A stretch of 64,000 nucleotides of DNA from Sanghuangporus weigelae. Lineage: Eukaryota; Basidiomycota; Agaricomycetes; Hymenochaetales; Hymenochaetaceae. The notes beneath the pieces were generated by a model. It was not told the DNA's origin and did no database searches. It saw only the letters and a program-made list of their open reading frames with translations. How positions within the stretch are numbered: position 1 is the first letter of the stretch; the number at the start of each line of letters is the position of its first letter. Shown piece after piece: positions 22,201-33,200 of the stretch. Location of the stretch: the NCBI GenBank assembly GCA_033182465.1, contig CP137318.1, positions 186,001 through 250,000 of the forward strand, read 5' to 3'. The translations under genes were made by a program, and so were the position numbers.

Positions 22201-24132
22201 GTCCAGAGCTCGCAGTTGAGCCGGAGAGTTGATTTAGCCTTCGCACCGCCACCATCAATCTCGGGAGAAGCCCATCCTCGGAATCCTTCCTCGAGCGCTT
22301 CCCACGCGTTTCCTCAGCCCTCATACTACCCTTCTCTCGTATATTCCAGTATCCCTTCGTGTCCACTTGCCTTTGGTCTAGGTGTATCTCTCTGCTGACT
22401 ATTCAAAGGTATTCTAGGGCAGCCCCTCGAACTTTATATTCCCTGTCCAGTTTCAGAACGCCCACAGGAGTTTCACCAAGACGGCGTCGAAAAAGTTGGC
22501 ACGTCGGGCCGTGGATCCAGCATTCGAATACAACTTCAAACAATTACCATCAGTCGAAACGCAGGACGAGGAAGGAGGGAAGAGGAGGGCGGACAATCTA
22601 AAAATCCTCCTTGCGGGTAAAGAGCATGTTGTGGATGAGACTGTAATCAGGAACGTGGCGGATATTCACGATAGTTTGTTAAAGCCCATCAATCCCCTCG
22701 AGGCTGATGATGCAAAGATCCGTCTTCACTCGAAGCTCGAACCAAAGCGCTGGGTATCTCTGTACTTCGTATGCGACTCGCTGGAACTCTGCGGATCCGC
22801 AAAATCGAAATCGAAAGGACTAACCAAGAACGATCTCGCTAACCTACTCGTCGGATGGGTAAGTGGACATATACTTATGCGATAAACGCTGTCCTTATGC
22901 TTGGATTAGCGCTTTGAGAGACCGTTACAGTCGTCGTCAGAGACTTCCGCCGCTCTACCTCAGTCAACCATTATTGGATTAACAAATCACATTCAGCATA
23001 CACTTGCCCTCGCTTCGGCGCCGGCTTTCGTGTGCTCTGTGCTGAGTAACTTTGGCTCCTCGTCTTTAGGGAAGATAAAAGCGGATGAATGGCGAACACT
23101 CTGCACGATTTACCTTCCGCTAGCATTGGTATCTTACCTCTACTATAGCGGCGAAGTCAGGAATGATACTCTTAGAGGGCGCTTTTCCGACATCATAGGT
23201 CATTCGATGGACTTAGTTCAGGCCGTATCGGTGTTATTCAAGCAGTCGACGACTCAGAGCGACATTGAGGCGTACAAGTTTCACATCAAGAATTATATAC
23301 GCCGCCTCCGGGAAATACATCCCGACGCGAAGTTCCTGCCCAACATGCACATGGCGACTCATGTTACGGATTCCTTGGAAATTTTTGGCTCTGCCTATTC
23401 ATGGTGGACATTCCCATTCGAATGGCTCATCGGAAAATTACAGAATATACCGCGCAACAATAAGATAGGCGAGCCTGTTTTTCGTCATGACTGCTCAGGT
23501 TTCTGACCGATCTACGTGTAGGCCAACTCGAGAGCACGATTCTTGATACCTTTGTTGCTACTTCAAGGATGAGATGCTTGTTCTCGCGGGATGTTCATCT
23601 TCCTGACGTAGAAGGGTGCTTGGCAGTCATCGATGAAGTTTTGTCTCCAGAATCTGCGCCTCCGGCAGAGAGCGACGAAAGGGAAGGAACGCGAAGGCGA
23701 AAGCACAGGAAGAATGATAGATTTGATCTCTCCAAGTTGTCTGGTAGCCCTTCCGCTAAGCGAATTGTGGAAGAATCATGGGACAAGTTGCGGTTTCAGT
23801 GCAGGTGGAATAACGTCCAGTACTCCGTCTCCAGCTGGCATGTTGGAAATAGCCAGATCATATTTGTCCCGGAGGCTGAAAATCTCCTGCACGCGGGCTT
23901 GATCGAATATATCGTCGAAGGTCCCTACCCTATTTTCATTGCGCGGCGCCTTCTCCCTGTAGTGGAAGAACATGATCCCTTCCGGCGATATCCGAACCTA
24001 CCTATGTGCATATTCTACAAGGATCCTTCTCAACTGTATGAAGTCATTCCTTGTCATGCCGTTAAGGGTCATTTTGTCGCTGTCTTCATCGTAGACAGGT
24101 ACTTCGCAGTGCGGCCTCTGTGCGAGATATGA
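19245..24132 (+). pseudogene. Tnp2/CACTA-like DNA transposase, interrupted by a solo LTR
   Basis: Exons: 19245-19635, 19704-20973, then the LTR, 22476-22858, 22910-23468 and 23522-24132. The N-terminus has a CX3CXC cluster and acidic runs; CPEC and CSHC pairs follow. The core has NVDFFNVEGVRSG and WCLPYWDPLKQLVVDPMHC, typical of Tnp2-type transposases in Agaricomycetes. After the LTR come NFGSSSLGKIKADEWRTL, HMATHV and WWTFPFEWLIG, typical of the C-terminal DUF4218-like half. Apart from the LTR the frame holds through all introns, giving about 1,070 residues. The intron at 23469 starts GC rather than GT. The insertion silences this copy. It is the only transposase in the inverted-repeat block and the obvious candidate to have mobilised it. 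Confidence 0.8.
20974..22475. mobile_element. Solo LTR, copy B (1,502 bp), inside the transposase gene
   Basis: Collinear with copy A at 6254-7736 and with the same TG..CA ends. Flanks are CCGA (20970-20973) and CCAA (22476-22479), an imperfect 4-bp target duplication. That size agrees with copy A and with the reading frame of the transposase on the two sides. The insertion is younger than the DNA transposon it sits in. No internal retroelement region remains. Confidence 0.75.
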
Positions 24133-25030
24133 TCGGGCTTCGTCTTTCTTCCGACCTGGTTTGCTGCCAATAGTCAAGCATTCTTAGCATTCTCTCCATC
24201 AATTTTATTGCAACGAACCGGATCCATTGCCTCTACGCTTTAATCAGAATCCATGACGTGAGCGGTAATCGACACGGTACATGACGTCGTTGCTTGTATT
24301 TTTCTATGCATAATAGTATGATGGATCGTATATAGCAAGAAATTGTTCCAATAAGGTGTTCTAGTAGTTCCTGTTTCCCCTTTTCCCAACCTTGTTTGTA
24401 ATTGCCTGGGCCTGAGAGATGCTAGATGATTGATTTAATAGTTGACTTGCATTGTCTCGCGCGTCGATATGAGTTTCCTTTTATGGAAATTTGAAGATCA
24501 CATGAGCGTGCCAGGTAATTTGAATTTAATTACTGATTGCAGGATGACGACGACGACTACGAGACGAGCTCGAAGCCAGTGTTCCAGCAGCCTAATCAAC
24601 AGTATCATCATAGAGAAAGCCTCGACCTGAATTCAGATACTCTCCGAACTCCCTTCGGACTGTAGACATTTAGTAAGTCAGCCGATATTTGATTGTCAAT
24701 ATGTGCAACCTCGGGACATCGTTTGTTCGCAATGGTGATATTCCCGATCTTACGTTCCGTATCGAAATCTGCGTACCATTGCATCTGGGATATGCATGCT
24801 TCCGTCGGATTTAATATCTGTGATGCACCGCGTGCACCTAGTGTGCCTAATGCTTTCACCGACTTTGTGCTCTTCAACGTCTCGTGTTCTGGTTCAAGGT
24901 TCTGACAATCGCTCTTATACGCCTTGAAGATTTGGATCAGAGTAAGCTATACGATCCTGGGTTTCTTCTATTTGCTGACTTATACCTCATTTCGCATTCG
25001 CGTTTCGCATCTCAAAGCTTACTTAGACAA
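24133..25030. other. Gap after the transposase, one possible orphan exon
   Basis: Mostly non-coding. An acceptor-like TTGCAG at about 24535-24540 opens a frame with five Asp followed by YETSSKPVFQQ that ends in a stop near 24663. This looks like a real C-terminal exon, but I found no upstream exon in a compatible phase, so I do not call a gene. Confidence 0.35.
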
Positions 25031-25543
25031 ATGGCTGAAAACAGCTTGCTCCTTCTGGCGGAGACTGCGGCTACTGCTCAGGCACGTATATCCAAATCAA
25101 CTCTCCCGATTGTCGTTCTTATGCTATCTCTGGCCTAGCGGGCCGAGATCGCGACTCCAGCTCAGGCAATCAACCACGAAGTCCCAGCTCCGGCTCAGTT
25201 CGCGTGTGGATTATGCGACTACATTGGCGACACGGCGTATGCTCTGCGCGTTCATAAAAACCTGCAGTAAGTTTATATTATTGCGTCAGGATAAATGCTG
25301 ACCAGAATTCAGTACGGATAAATTTCTATGTGAATACTGTGGTACAAGGTTCAGCAGGTCTAGGCAGCTGGTGGCGCATCGTATATCTCAGTATGTGATT
25401 ACTTGTTTACATTCACATCCTTTTTAAAATCTACCAGCACGAATATCAAACCATTCGCGTGTTCGCACCCCGGCTGCGAGGCAGAGTTCACTAACTCTAG
25501 CAACAGACGCAGGCATGAACGTAATATGCACGGCATGCACTGA
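25031..25543 (+). CDS. Three-finger C2H2 zinc-finger protein, 120 aa
   Basis: Four exons with matching phases: 25031-25081, 25139-25266, 25313-25390 and 25438-25543. They encode a short leader (MAENSLLLLAETAA) and three consecutive C2H2 fingers: CGLC..HKNLH (CX2CX12HX3H), CEYC..HRISH (CX2CX12HX3H) and CSHPGC..HERNMH (CX4CX12HX4H). The linkers are TDKF and TNIKPF, close to the TGEKP type. Introns interrupt the last His of fingers 1 and 2. The first intron would need a GC donor (AG, GCACGT), so the start is less certain than the fingers. Probably a sequence-specific DNA-binding protein in the nucleus; target unknown. It sits inside the inverted-repeat block, downstream of the transposase. Confidence 0.6.
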
Positions 25544-25632
25544 GAGTGCGGTGCTTTATGAGCCGACTCAGCTCAAATTGTTCAAGAATATATAGTGAAA
25601 GAAAAAGTCTTGATTTGATGTAAAATGTTGTA

Positions 25633-25905
25633 CTAATAACTAGCCGAACTGCTTTGTCGCCGATTCCCTTTTTGACTCGCCAATCTTCTGACAGCATGGA
25701 ACATCATCTCGGCGAGGTTATTTGACATACCTGTCCGTTGATTAACTGAAAGAGTGCCTGAGTATGGCTGAGGTACTGCTTCAAACTCGTGATTCCTACG
25801 CGCTGGCCGCATGAGGTCGTCCGGTTGCGCTTTTGATTGGACAAGCTTCGCATGTACGGACGATCGGAACGATGTGCTCATATAGTACGTGTCGTTCTCC
25901 GTCAA
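25633..25905 (-). CDS. Possible C-terminal exon of a hypothetical protein
   Basis: A minus-strand frame of 90 residues (YYMSTSFRSSVHAKL, GMSNNLAEMMFHAVRRL) has protein-like composition and ends in a stop at 25633. No upstream exon could be joined with confidence; a minus-strand frame at 26302-26057 with a hydrophobic segment could belong to it. No family is recognised. Confidence 0.25.
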   Translation of the reverse strand: MTENDTYYMSTSFRSSVHAKLVQSKAQPDDLMRPARRNHEFEAVPQPYSGTLSVNQRTGMSNNLAEMMFHAVRRLASQKGNRRQSSSASY

Positions 25906-26804
25906 AATCCGGTCCCAAAGAGCCGCTCATATGCCTTGCTTCACCAGGAATGAGCTTTATTTTCACTTTACTCTACTTTAACAATGGCCTCTCATATCTC
26001 CGCGCTTCGTTTCTTGCGTCTGCGTAAACTTGCTTGGATTGAAATTGTCATTGTCGTTAATCATCCTCAGGATCTGGCGATGCCGCATTAGATCGTTCTT
26101 CAAGTTTCAGTACTTTCTTTTGATCGGTTAATTTTATCAGATGCTCCCGCCCCTGGTCATTTCGAAGAGGCTGATCGGGACTCGTCAAAGTCAGTATCGG
26201 TGTCAGATAACTTGGAATTATTCCAAGGATGGAAACCAAGAGTAGAGTACGTGTCGGTCGAGGCCGTGAAGGTTCGTCCGGTCGGGTCGTCAAGAAGGTC
26301 ATCTCTTGGGATCTCGTATAGTTGCGCTTAGCTTCATATCCGGGCAGTATACGACATTTTTCTCCGCAGATGATCAGGGACTATCTTTCTATCACAGCCT
26401 AGGAAAGGTGCTCTTTATGGACGCAAATAATTGTCTACGACTCTTGGGCAAATATCCGGAAGAGCCAGTGATACCTTCGCAAATAAATTCTTCAATGCAA
26501 TACTTCATTTATACAACACTTCATTGACTTTACTCGGCGACATCAACAGTGCCGCCCCTGACGTTCTTAACTTTCGGAATCTGTTCAGGAAAATAAATTA
26601 AAATTAAATTAAAATTAAAAAATAAGCTTGCATCTGTAACGAGAGAACTCACCTTCTTCCCTTTCATCCTTTCTTTCCTCTTCGCGCTCTGCTTCTTTCT
26701 CTCCTCGCACTTTCGTAATCCTACCCCGAACTTCAGGTCGGGATTTTGCTCTTCGAACTATTTCCTCGTCAGATCAACCCGCCTTCTCTGAAAGTTTGAA
26801 TCCA

Positions 26805-27119
26805 ATGGCCAAGCGCAAATCCTCCCTAAGCACCAATGAAATACTTTGCCTGCTGCCAGAAGAAAATGGCGACCGCACCACCGATGATACCGGTGATGGA
26901 ACAAGCAAGAACAAAAACGCCGCGAAAAAGAAAGGCGAACAGGTCAAAGAAGGCGTTCTCGTGATGGAAGGAGACGAGATGAGTGGATGGGTACTTGGAA
27001 TACGGGATGATGGGACTGAGGACAAGCCGATCGTACTCGACAACGCAGACGAACACATAAATTCCGACCAGGAAAGTGAGGATGACATGGATATGGAAGA
27101 AGTAGCTATGTACGAATGA
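26805..27119 (+). CDS. Small acidic hypothetical protein, 104 aa
   Basis: Single frame from an ATG at 26805 (MAKRKSSLSTNEILCLL) to a stop at 27119. It is rich in Asp, Glu and Lys with an acidic tail (SEDDMDMEE). The composition suggests a soluble, disordered, possibly nuclear protein, with the Lys-rich patch KNKNAAKKK as a potential nuclear signal. The complementary strand is also open, so the call rests on composition alone. No homologue is recognised. Confidence 0.3.
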   Translation: MAKRKSSLSTNEILCLLPEENGDRTTDDTGDGTSKNKNAAKKKGEQVKEGVLVMEGDEMSGWVLGIRDDGTEDKPIVLDNADEHINSDQESEDDMDMEEVAMYE

Positions 27120-28079
27120 AAATAAAAATGAAACTCACCTCCCCTGCTCCCAGCTCGTCCACTGGCACTCCAGCCGCGATTGCGGCTTGCGCACCATCCT
27201 TCTGCGCACCTTCGCGCTGGATTGCGGTCTTCGATAGCTTGACACCCATTTGCGGAGAGTATCGTTTGCGATCTGCGTAGGTTTAGTCGAATAGGAGGCG
27301 ACCAAATAAATGCGACATATTGGATGTACCATTGAGCAAAGTTCATAAGTTCGTGGCGATCATACAACAGGAAATGTTTACTCACTTCTATAGTGTCCAC
27401 AAGCTGTCTTGTGCAGATTGTGATCAGCGTAGGCAGCGAGCTAGAGGCGAGCGGGCACGACGATAGGCAAGTCGCGTCGACTCAAGCGCGCATTTACCGG
27501 ATTCGGCCAGTGCATCTCACCTCACTCTGAAATACTCTTATTTTGTCTTATTCGACCGGTTTTGTGCATACGATGAAGTATCAAACTGTTTCGCAATCAC
27601 ACAGGCAGCAATATGACACTCATTTCTCTTAATAGTCTCTAAACTTCTTTGGACTACATACAAAAGTTATGTACATGGATTTGAACCAATAATCAATGAT
27701 CAAAAAATCAAAAAATCACATGTCCTCGATCTAATGGCCCATAATTTGCTTTATTAGAGATAGCAGCACTCTGTCTGTTTCTTGCCGTCGACTAGTAGTA
27801 ATTATTTCAAAAAAAATGGCAATAAAAATGGAAAATAACAGATCACGTGGTTAACTCCTCGCGATCGGACGCTTCCGAGCGGAGTTCACTTACATGTATA
27901 ATTTGTATTATTATTTTAGTCCCGGTTCCTTTCTATGTCTATTTTCGATGCATCAAATATTCACAAAGTACTCGCGGAAATAGTCACGTAGAAGCTACAG
28001 GTCCCAAGCCGATACGATATTCGTCGTTCGCGGGTACGCACGTTGCACAAACAATACGGTCTGACTCATCACTAACACA
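27120..28079. other. Gene-free stretch
   Basis: No exon is recognised. AT-rich with A runs around 27690-27830. The sequence between the small acidic frame and the RPB1 fragment carries no repeat boundary that I can define. Confidence 0.45.
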
Positions 28080-29070
28080 TCGATCCCAGGCTTCGTTGCT
28101 TACCATGTTATGTCCAGTTCCATGTCGCCATATACATGGGCAACGACATTGCTGGGGTACCTCAAGCTCTACAAAAGTCTGGTCGACCCGTCAAAGTTAT
28201 TCGTACTCTTTTACAGTCGGAGGGTCGTCTACGTGGTAACTTGATGGGGAAACGTGTCAATTATTTGGAACGTACTGTCATCACCGAGACCCAAAGCTGG
28301 AATTTGACGAAGTTGGTGTGCCGAAGAGCATCGCCATGACTCTTACGTACCAACAAGAGGTTAGTAGAAAGAGCGTTTTGATTGATGTGTGATTTAAACT
28401 GTTTGGCAGTGACTCCGTACAATATCGCATGCTTACAAGAGCTCGTGCGGAACGGACCGAGAGAATACACTGGAGCGCGATAAGTGACTCGAGATACTTG
28501 GGAGCTATAGATCTTCGGTACAATAAGCGTGCTGAAGCAATTCTTCTATATGGACGGGTCGTTGAAAGGCACTTAAGGAACGGAGAGTAAGTCTACCATT
28601 CAGTAGCGCTTGATCTAGTCTAATTTACCTATCAACGCAGTTATGTCCTGTTCAACCGATAGCCATCGTTACACAAGATGTCTATGATGTGTCACAGGGT
28701 CCAACCAATGCCCTATTCGAGTGCGTGCCCAACCGGCCTATATATTCATGCCTGAGCTCTGACCAATTTGATGCAGCCTTCGTCTCAATCTTTCCGTCAC
28801 TCCTTCGTATAATGCCGACTTCGATGGTGATGTCGTATCACTGCCGCCTTGTATTTTTATTTCTGATCTCCGTGTAGCGTTCCTCAGGCCTAGGAGACTC
28901 GGGCCGAACTCAGTCAAATAGCGTGGGTGCCCAGATCATTTCGCCCCAAGCGAACAAGACCGTTATGACTATTGTTCAGGATAGTCTTTGCGGTATCCGC
29001 AAGTTCACCTTGCGCGATTGTTCGTCTTGCGCTTTCTTGTCGAGACCGTACGATAGCAGGGGCCTTCAGT
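28080..29070 (+). pseudogene. rpb1: Decayed fragment of the RNA polymerase II largest-subunit gene
   Basis: Pieces in order match the RPB1 active-centre region: [18 protein letters not shown] and [12 protein letters not shown] (28139-28260), [15 protein letters not shown] (from 28310), VTPYNIACLQELVRNGPREY (from 28409), LRYNKRAEAI and VERHLRNG (28515-28586), YVLFNR and KMSMMCHRV (28642-28705), SVTPSYNADFDGDV (28795-28835), and [21 protein letters not shown] (28948-29015). NADFDGD is the metal-binding aspartate loop. Frame changes and stops separate the pieces, and intron-like sequence remains (28588-28640), so this is copied genomic DNA, not a reverse-transcribed message. It cannot encode a polymerase. 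It lies next to the right inverted repeat and may be captured cargo. Confidence 0.85.
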
Positions 29071-29324
29071 TCGTTGATGATTCGGAGGATGTTGAGGCGT
29101 GAAGAATGTATAAATCTGTCAAATACTGATTGCCCTGCGTGTGCCAGAGTTGATACCAGAAATAAAGTACTAGTGCCCTTTATTACTTAACATTGCGAGT
29201 CGTTAAAGTGAGCAGGGACGGTGAAGGAAGACAGGATGGAGGATGACGGTGGCAAGAAGACAAGAAATTGACGCGTCCCATCGCCCGTTCATCACCCCAC
29301 CACATTGATCGCCCGCTGAACGTC

Positions 29325-29722
29325 CCGCGGATCGCCCACTGAATGCGGTGATCGCCCGCGGAACGGCCCGCTGAGCGACCACTGATCGCCCACCCGAGTG
29401 CAACCGGTAGCGAAATTACAAATCGCGTCAGGTGTGACATTTAAAATCTCACAAAGAGGGAAATCACGAGTGACATAATAAGTTGCCACCGTGACGCAAC
29501 TTCAAATTTCCCTTTCGGTTGCAAACATGTTGCTATTTGTAATCTCAGATGGGTCGAAACCCCTTTTGCAATTGATTACGCAATTTATTGTCTCAACAAA
29601 GCCGTCAGGCACGTTGCATTAATAAGTCACGACCCTGCCGCAATCATTGACGCAATTATTAATTTCGTTTCTACTTTCGACCGTTATCGCAGCACTGCCG
29701 AAACCGGTATTTGCCCGCTGTG
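29325..29722 (-). repeat. Right 398-bp terminal inverted repeat
   Basis: Reverse complement of 9805-10202 with no length difference and one visible base change (CCTGGCGCG on the left against CCTGACGCG here, read in the same sense). It ends ..TTTGCCCGCTGTG, followed by a T run. Inward of 29325 (29270-29324) the GGGCGAT-type motifs continue although the rest of the sequence differs from the left copy. Confidence 0.85.
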
Positions 29723-30235
29723 TTTTTTGTCGGTACTTCACGACACGTGATGCTCTTTCCTTATTTGATTCGTCCCAACGGGAATAAAGTTATCGCTTAC
29801 CCAAGCAGATCAACAAAAGATCGCTCGTTCGAGACTTCAAAGTTCAATATCACTCCCTTTCTTCCTTTGCAACGTGCCAATTTTCTTCCGACAGTCAACT
29901 CAAGTTGATTATTAGTAAATATTCCACTGCGAGAGACACGACTGGAAAAAACCTCCAGTCGTTTTCATCGACTCCGTTGACTACTGGTACACGAGACTAC
30001 ACGTTGTTGAAGATCTTTCCAAATGGGATTCCAGAAACATCGCATCAACCAATATGAATTTCACGGTTTATCTCAGATTCTTGGAGATCTGTTGGCTAAT
30101 CTTTACTAGGAGTAGGGCAGAAGAATGTATATATTTATTTACCGAAAGCTGATGATATCGTGCTGAGTGTCAGGTCCACCACCACCAATTTCGACAAGCC
30201 CCAAGAACCCATGCCCACCTTGCGCAGTGACACCC
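29723..30235. promoter_or_regulatory. Upstream region of the first glutaminase gene
   Basis: No gene. A TATATATTTATT phrase at about 30127-30138 lies about 100 bp before the start codon at 30236 and is a plausible TATA element. Confidence 0.35.
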
Positions 30236-33200
30236 ATGTTAGGCAGCCTTCATGACTTTGTACAGTTTGCTATTGTCTTAGCATGGCTTTTCGCTACGGT
30301 GGTCATAGCTCAGAACGGGCCAACGAATTGGACGGCAACTCCCTTCAACGCTCCCGCTCTTCCGCTAGCTGTACGTTCACCTTACCTGAGCGTTTGGTTG
30401 GAACAGGGAAACAATCCAGTCAGTCTGGTCAATTCATTTCCCGATACATGGGATACTACGGGTGTAAGTCTTCTTGTCCTCTCTGCCTTCCTGTCGTGTA
30501 TTAGTCGGGCTGTCGACATGCTAGTGGTAGACGAGCAGTTGGACATTTTGAGCTGATCCTAGTCAAATATCATATGTTAAATTATATTCGTACAGGCGTT
30601 CGGCTGGTATTCATCCGTCGTCGTCGATGACACGCCATACAAGCTGCTAGCGGAGACGAACGTGCCTGAAATCGCGCTAGCAAATCAAACGGCTGTCGAG
30701 TTCTCCGCGACGCGCACATCGTTCATCTTCACGGCTGGCCCAATGCAGATTAACATGTCTTTCATCAGTCCCATAGAGGTGAGTTCTATCTATCTTTCAA
30801 GTTCCACCGAAGCTTCTCTGTGCGATAAACTCCTGATCCTGTTCTGGCCCAGCCAACAGACTTGGTGCGGCAATCCATTCCCTTTAGTTACATAACGATG
30901 TCTGCATCTTCAATCGACGGAAACACACACAACGTACGCATGTTCATAAATACAAACGGAGGTTCATACATTTTTATATCCTTGGGAATTATTATCTCTC
31001 ATTCTGAGAACTGCGCCGATCTAGAACTCATCACGGGCGATTCCTCTCTCCTAGCCCAGTGGGATGCCGAGGACGATGGCGAATATACCATATTGACTAT
31101 GCAACTCCAGAACCAGCGTGCGTTTACCGAGATCGGCAATCATGCTCAGGACGCTGTAGAGTATTTTTGCTTCAAGAAGGTACGAACGCGTCGGTGCTTA
31201 TATTGCAGGGTCGATGGCTGATGTCGATCCCTCATCCCCACTTCGCCTCGGACTGCAGATCAGTAGTACGTCTTCTTCCTGGGCGATCACGAATAACAAC
31301 AACAATCATGCTTTGGCGGCAAATGCGAGTGGGCCGCTCGGAGATCAAGCGGATACGAATTTCCGTGCGGTAAATGAGTGTGTACAGCCCTTTCCTTCAA
31401 GTTTCTTTACTTAATGCACCGTTGCATTGTAGCAATTGGCCGACCCTTGGCATCGCCGTAGATTGGACAGCCATCTCGGAAACTCCAGAGCCAGCTGTTT
31501 GGGCCGTCGGACTTATGCGCAGCCCTTCAATACAGTATCGTACTTCAGATGGTTCAGTCCAAGAACGGTATCCATATTTCTTGTCTACCTACAATGACGG
31601 CGCTTCGGCTGTATGTCCTCGCTGATCCAAATCATAGTGGAACTGAGTTGATAGTAAAATGAATTCAGGCAAAGGCATTTCTTGACGATTTTCCTCGTGC
31701 GCAGTCGACTGCTGCAGCATTTGATTCTCAGCTTGTAACCGCAGGTCAACAGTATTCTGGGCAATATGGTGATCTGCTGGCTCTCAGTGCGCGTCAGTTG
31801 ATGGGCTCTATGGACATCACAGTGTCAAGAGCTGCAAGTGGAGAGTGGAAAATATCAGATGTGAAGGTGTTCATGAAGAATATGGGTGGGATCGGATCAG
31901 ATGGATCAGGGTACGCGTCACTCAATCTCTGCTGCATGCCATATCCATTGAGATATTTTTACTTCACTAGCTCCACGTTGAGTGTGAATACTGTTGACAC
32001 GCTGTATGCGGCATTTCCGGCACTACTGTATCTCAACCCGGAGCTTGCTGGTTACCTACTCTCACCTCTTCTGGAATACCAAGGCTCGTCTGCTTACACT
32101 CTCAGCTATGCGGCTAGGAATATCGGTGAGCTGCTACTTTTTGGTACATGATCAGCCATGAACCTATTTACTTGTAGGCTCTACATATCCTAATGCTACC
32201 GCGGATGGGATTAACTTCTCCCATGATTATGGCGTTGAAGGTACGGAATGCATTCGAACAAGACTAACAGAGCTGACGATCGCATTTAGAGTCTGCAAAT
32301 ATGTTGATTATGACATTGGCTTATTCGCAACGGTCTGGAAATGGGACATTTCTAAGTACCCATGTATGCATCTCCTTGCTGTACCTTAGTATAAATCTCT
32401 AAAAGGCTTCACTCAGTACACGTTGCTTCGCAATTGGGCGGAGTACCTCGAGAGCAATGCTCTGACTCCTGAAAATCAGTAAGTTCCTTAAAAACAAGTC
32501 CATCATACACTGCTCATAAAACACCGACAGACGATCTCCGGATTCTGTATCCGGATCGTCACTTGCCTCGCTCAACAATCAGACGAATCTTGCATTGAAA
32601 GGCATAATTGGAATTTCATGTATGGCAAAGATAGCTGAAATAGCAGGAGTGAACGACGATCGTGAGAGGTTCGCTGTGAGTCTCTTGTCATTCGCAAGAC
32701 TGAATATCACCTTGACGAAGCGATCCACATAGAACACTGCAACATCATATATCTCGCAGTGGACGACAGACGCGATAGCGTCAGATAATTCTCATATCAA
32801 TCTCTTCTATGGGCAGACAAGTACAAATGGCTTGATATACAACCTCTACGCAGACAAGCTGCTGCAGCTCAATCTCGTTCCCACTTCGGTATATGATGTA
32901 GCGACCTCGTTCTATGATGGGATGACAGGTAAGCTACGTGTTTAAGCGATGTTTCTGACTCATGTAACTCTTGACTGTAGGTTCGACGGTTTATGGTATC
33001 CCTCTTGACAACGAGGATTCAAACCAGACTACTTCACGTACGACCTTACGGTTCGGTATATACGCATATATAAACTGATGGACATTGCAGACTGGATGTT
33101 ATTCGCAGCCTCCGCTGTGACGAGTTCCACGACACAGAATAACGTGATCTCCCAGGTTCATAGCTACGTGTCCTCGAATAGAAATATTGCGCCTTTTCCT

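Larger units (their letters stand above)
9805..29722. mobile_element. Candidate 19.9-kb DNA transposon with cargo
   Basis: Seen: 398-bp inverted repeats at 9805-10202 and 29325-29722, equal in length and differing at one visible base, start with CACAGCGGGC and face outward. TTTTT lies immediately outside both ends and could be a 5-bp target duplication, though a T run is weak evidence. Inside are a Tnp2/CACTA-like transposase gene, several repeat-associated genes, a zinc-finger gene and a host gene fragment. Known: CACTA-related elements have terminal inverted repeats starting CAC and can capture host DNA. Inferred: the block is one large element. The alternative is two independent insertions of a short element in opposite orientation. 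Confidence 0.4.

Noticed and set aside
26774-27400. Minus-strand frame of 208 codons opposite the small acidic protein
   Set aside because: Low-complexity Ser/Pro composition without motifs; the acidic plus-strand reading is the more protein-like, though neither is strong.
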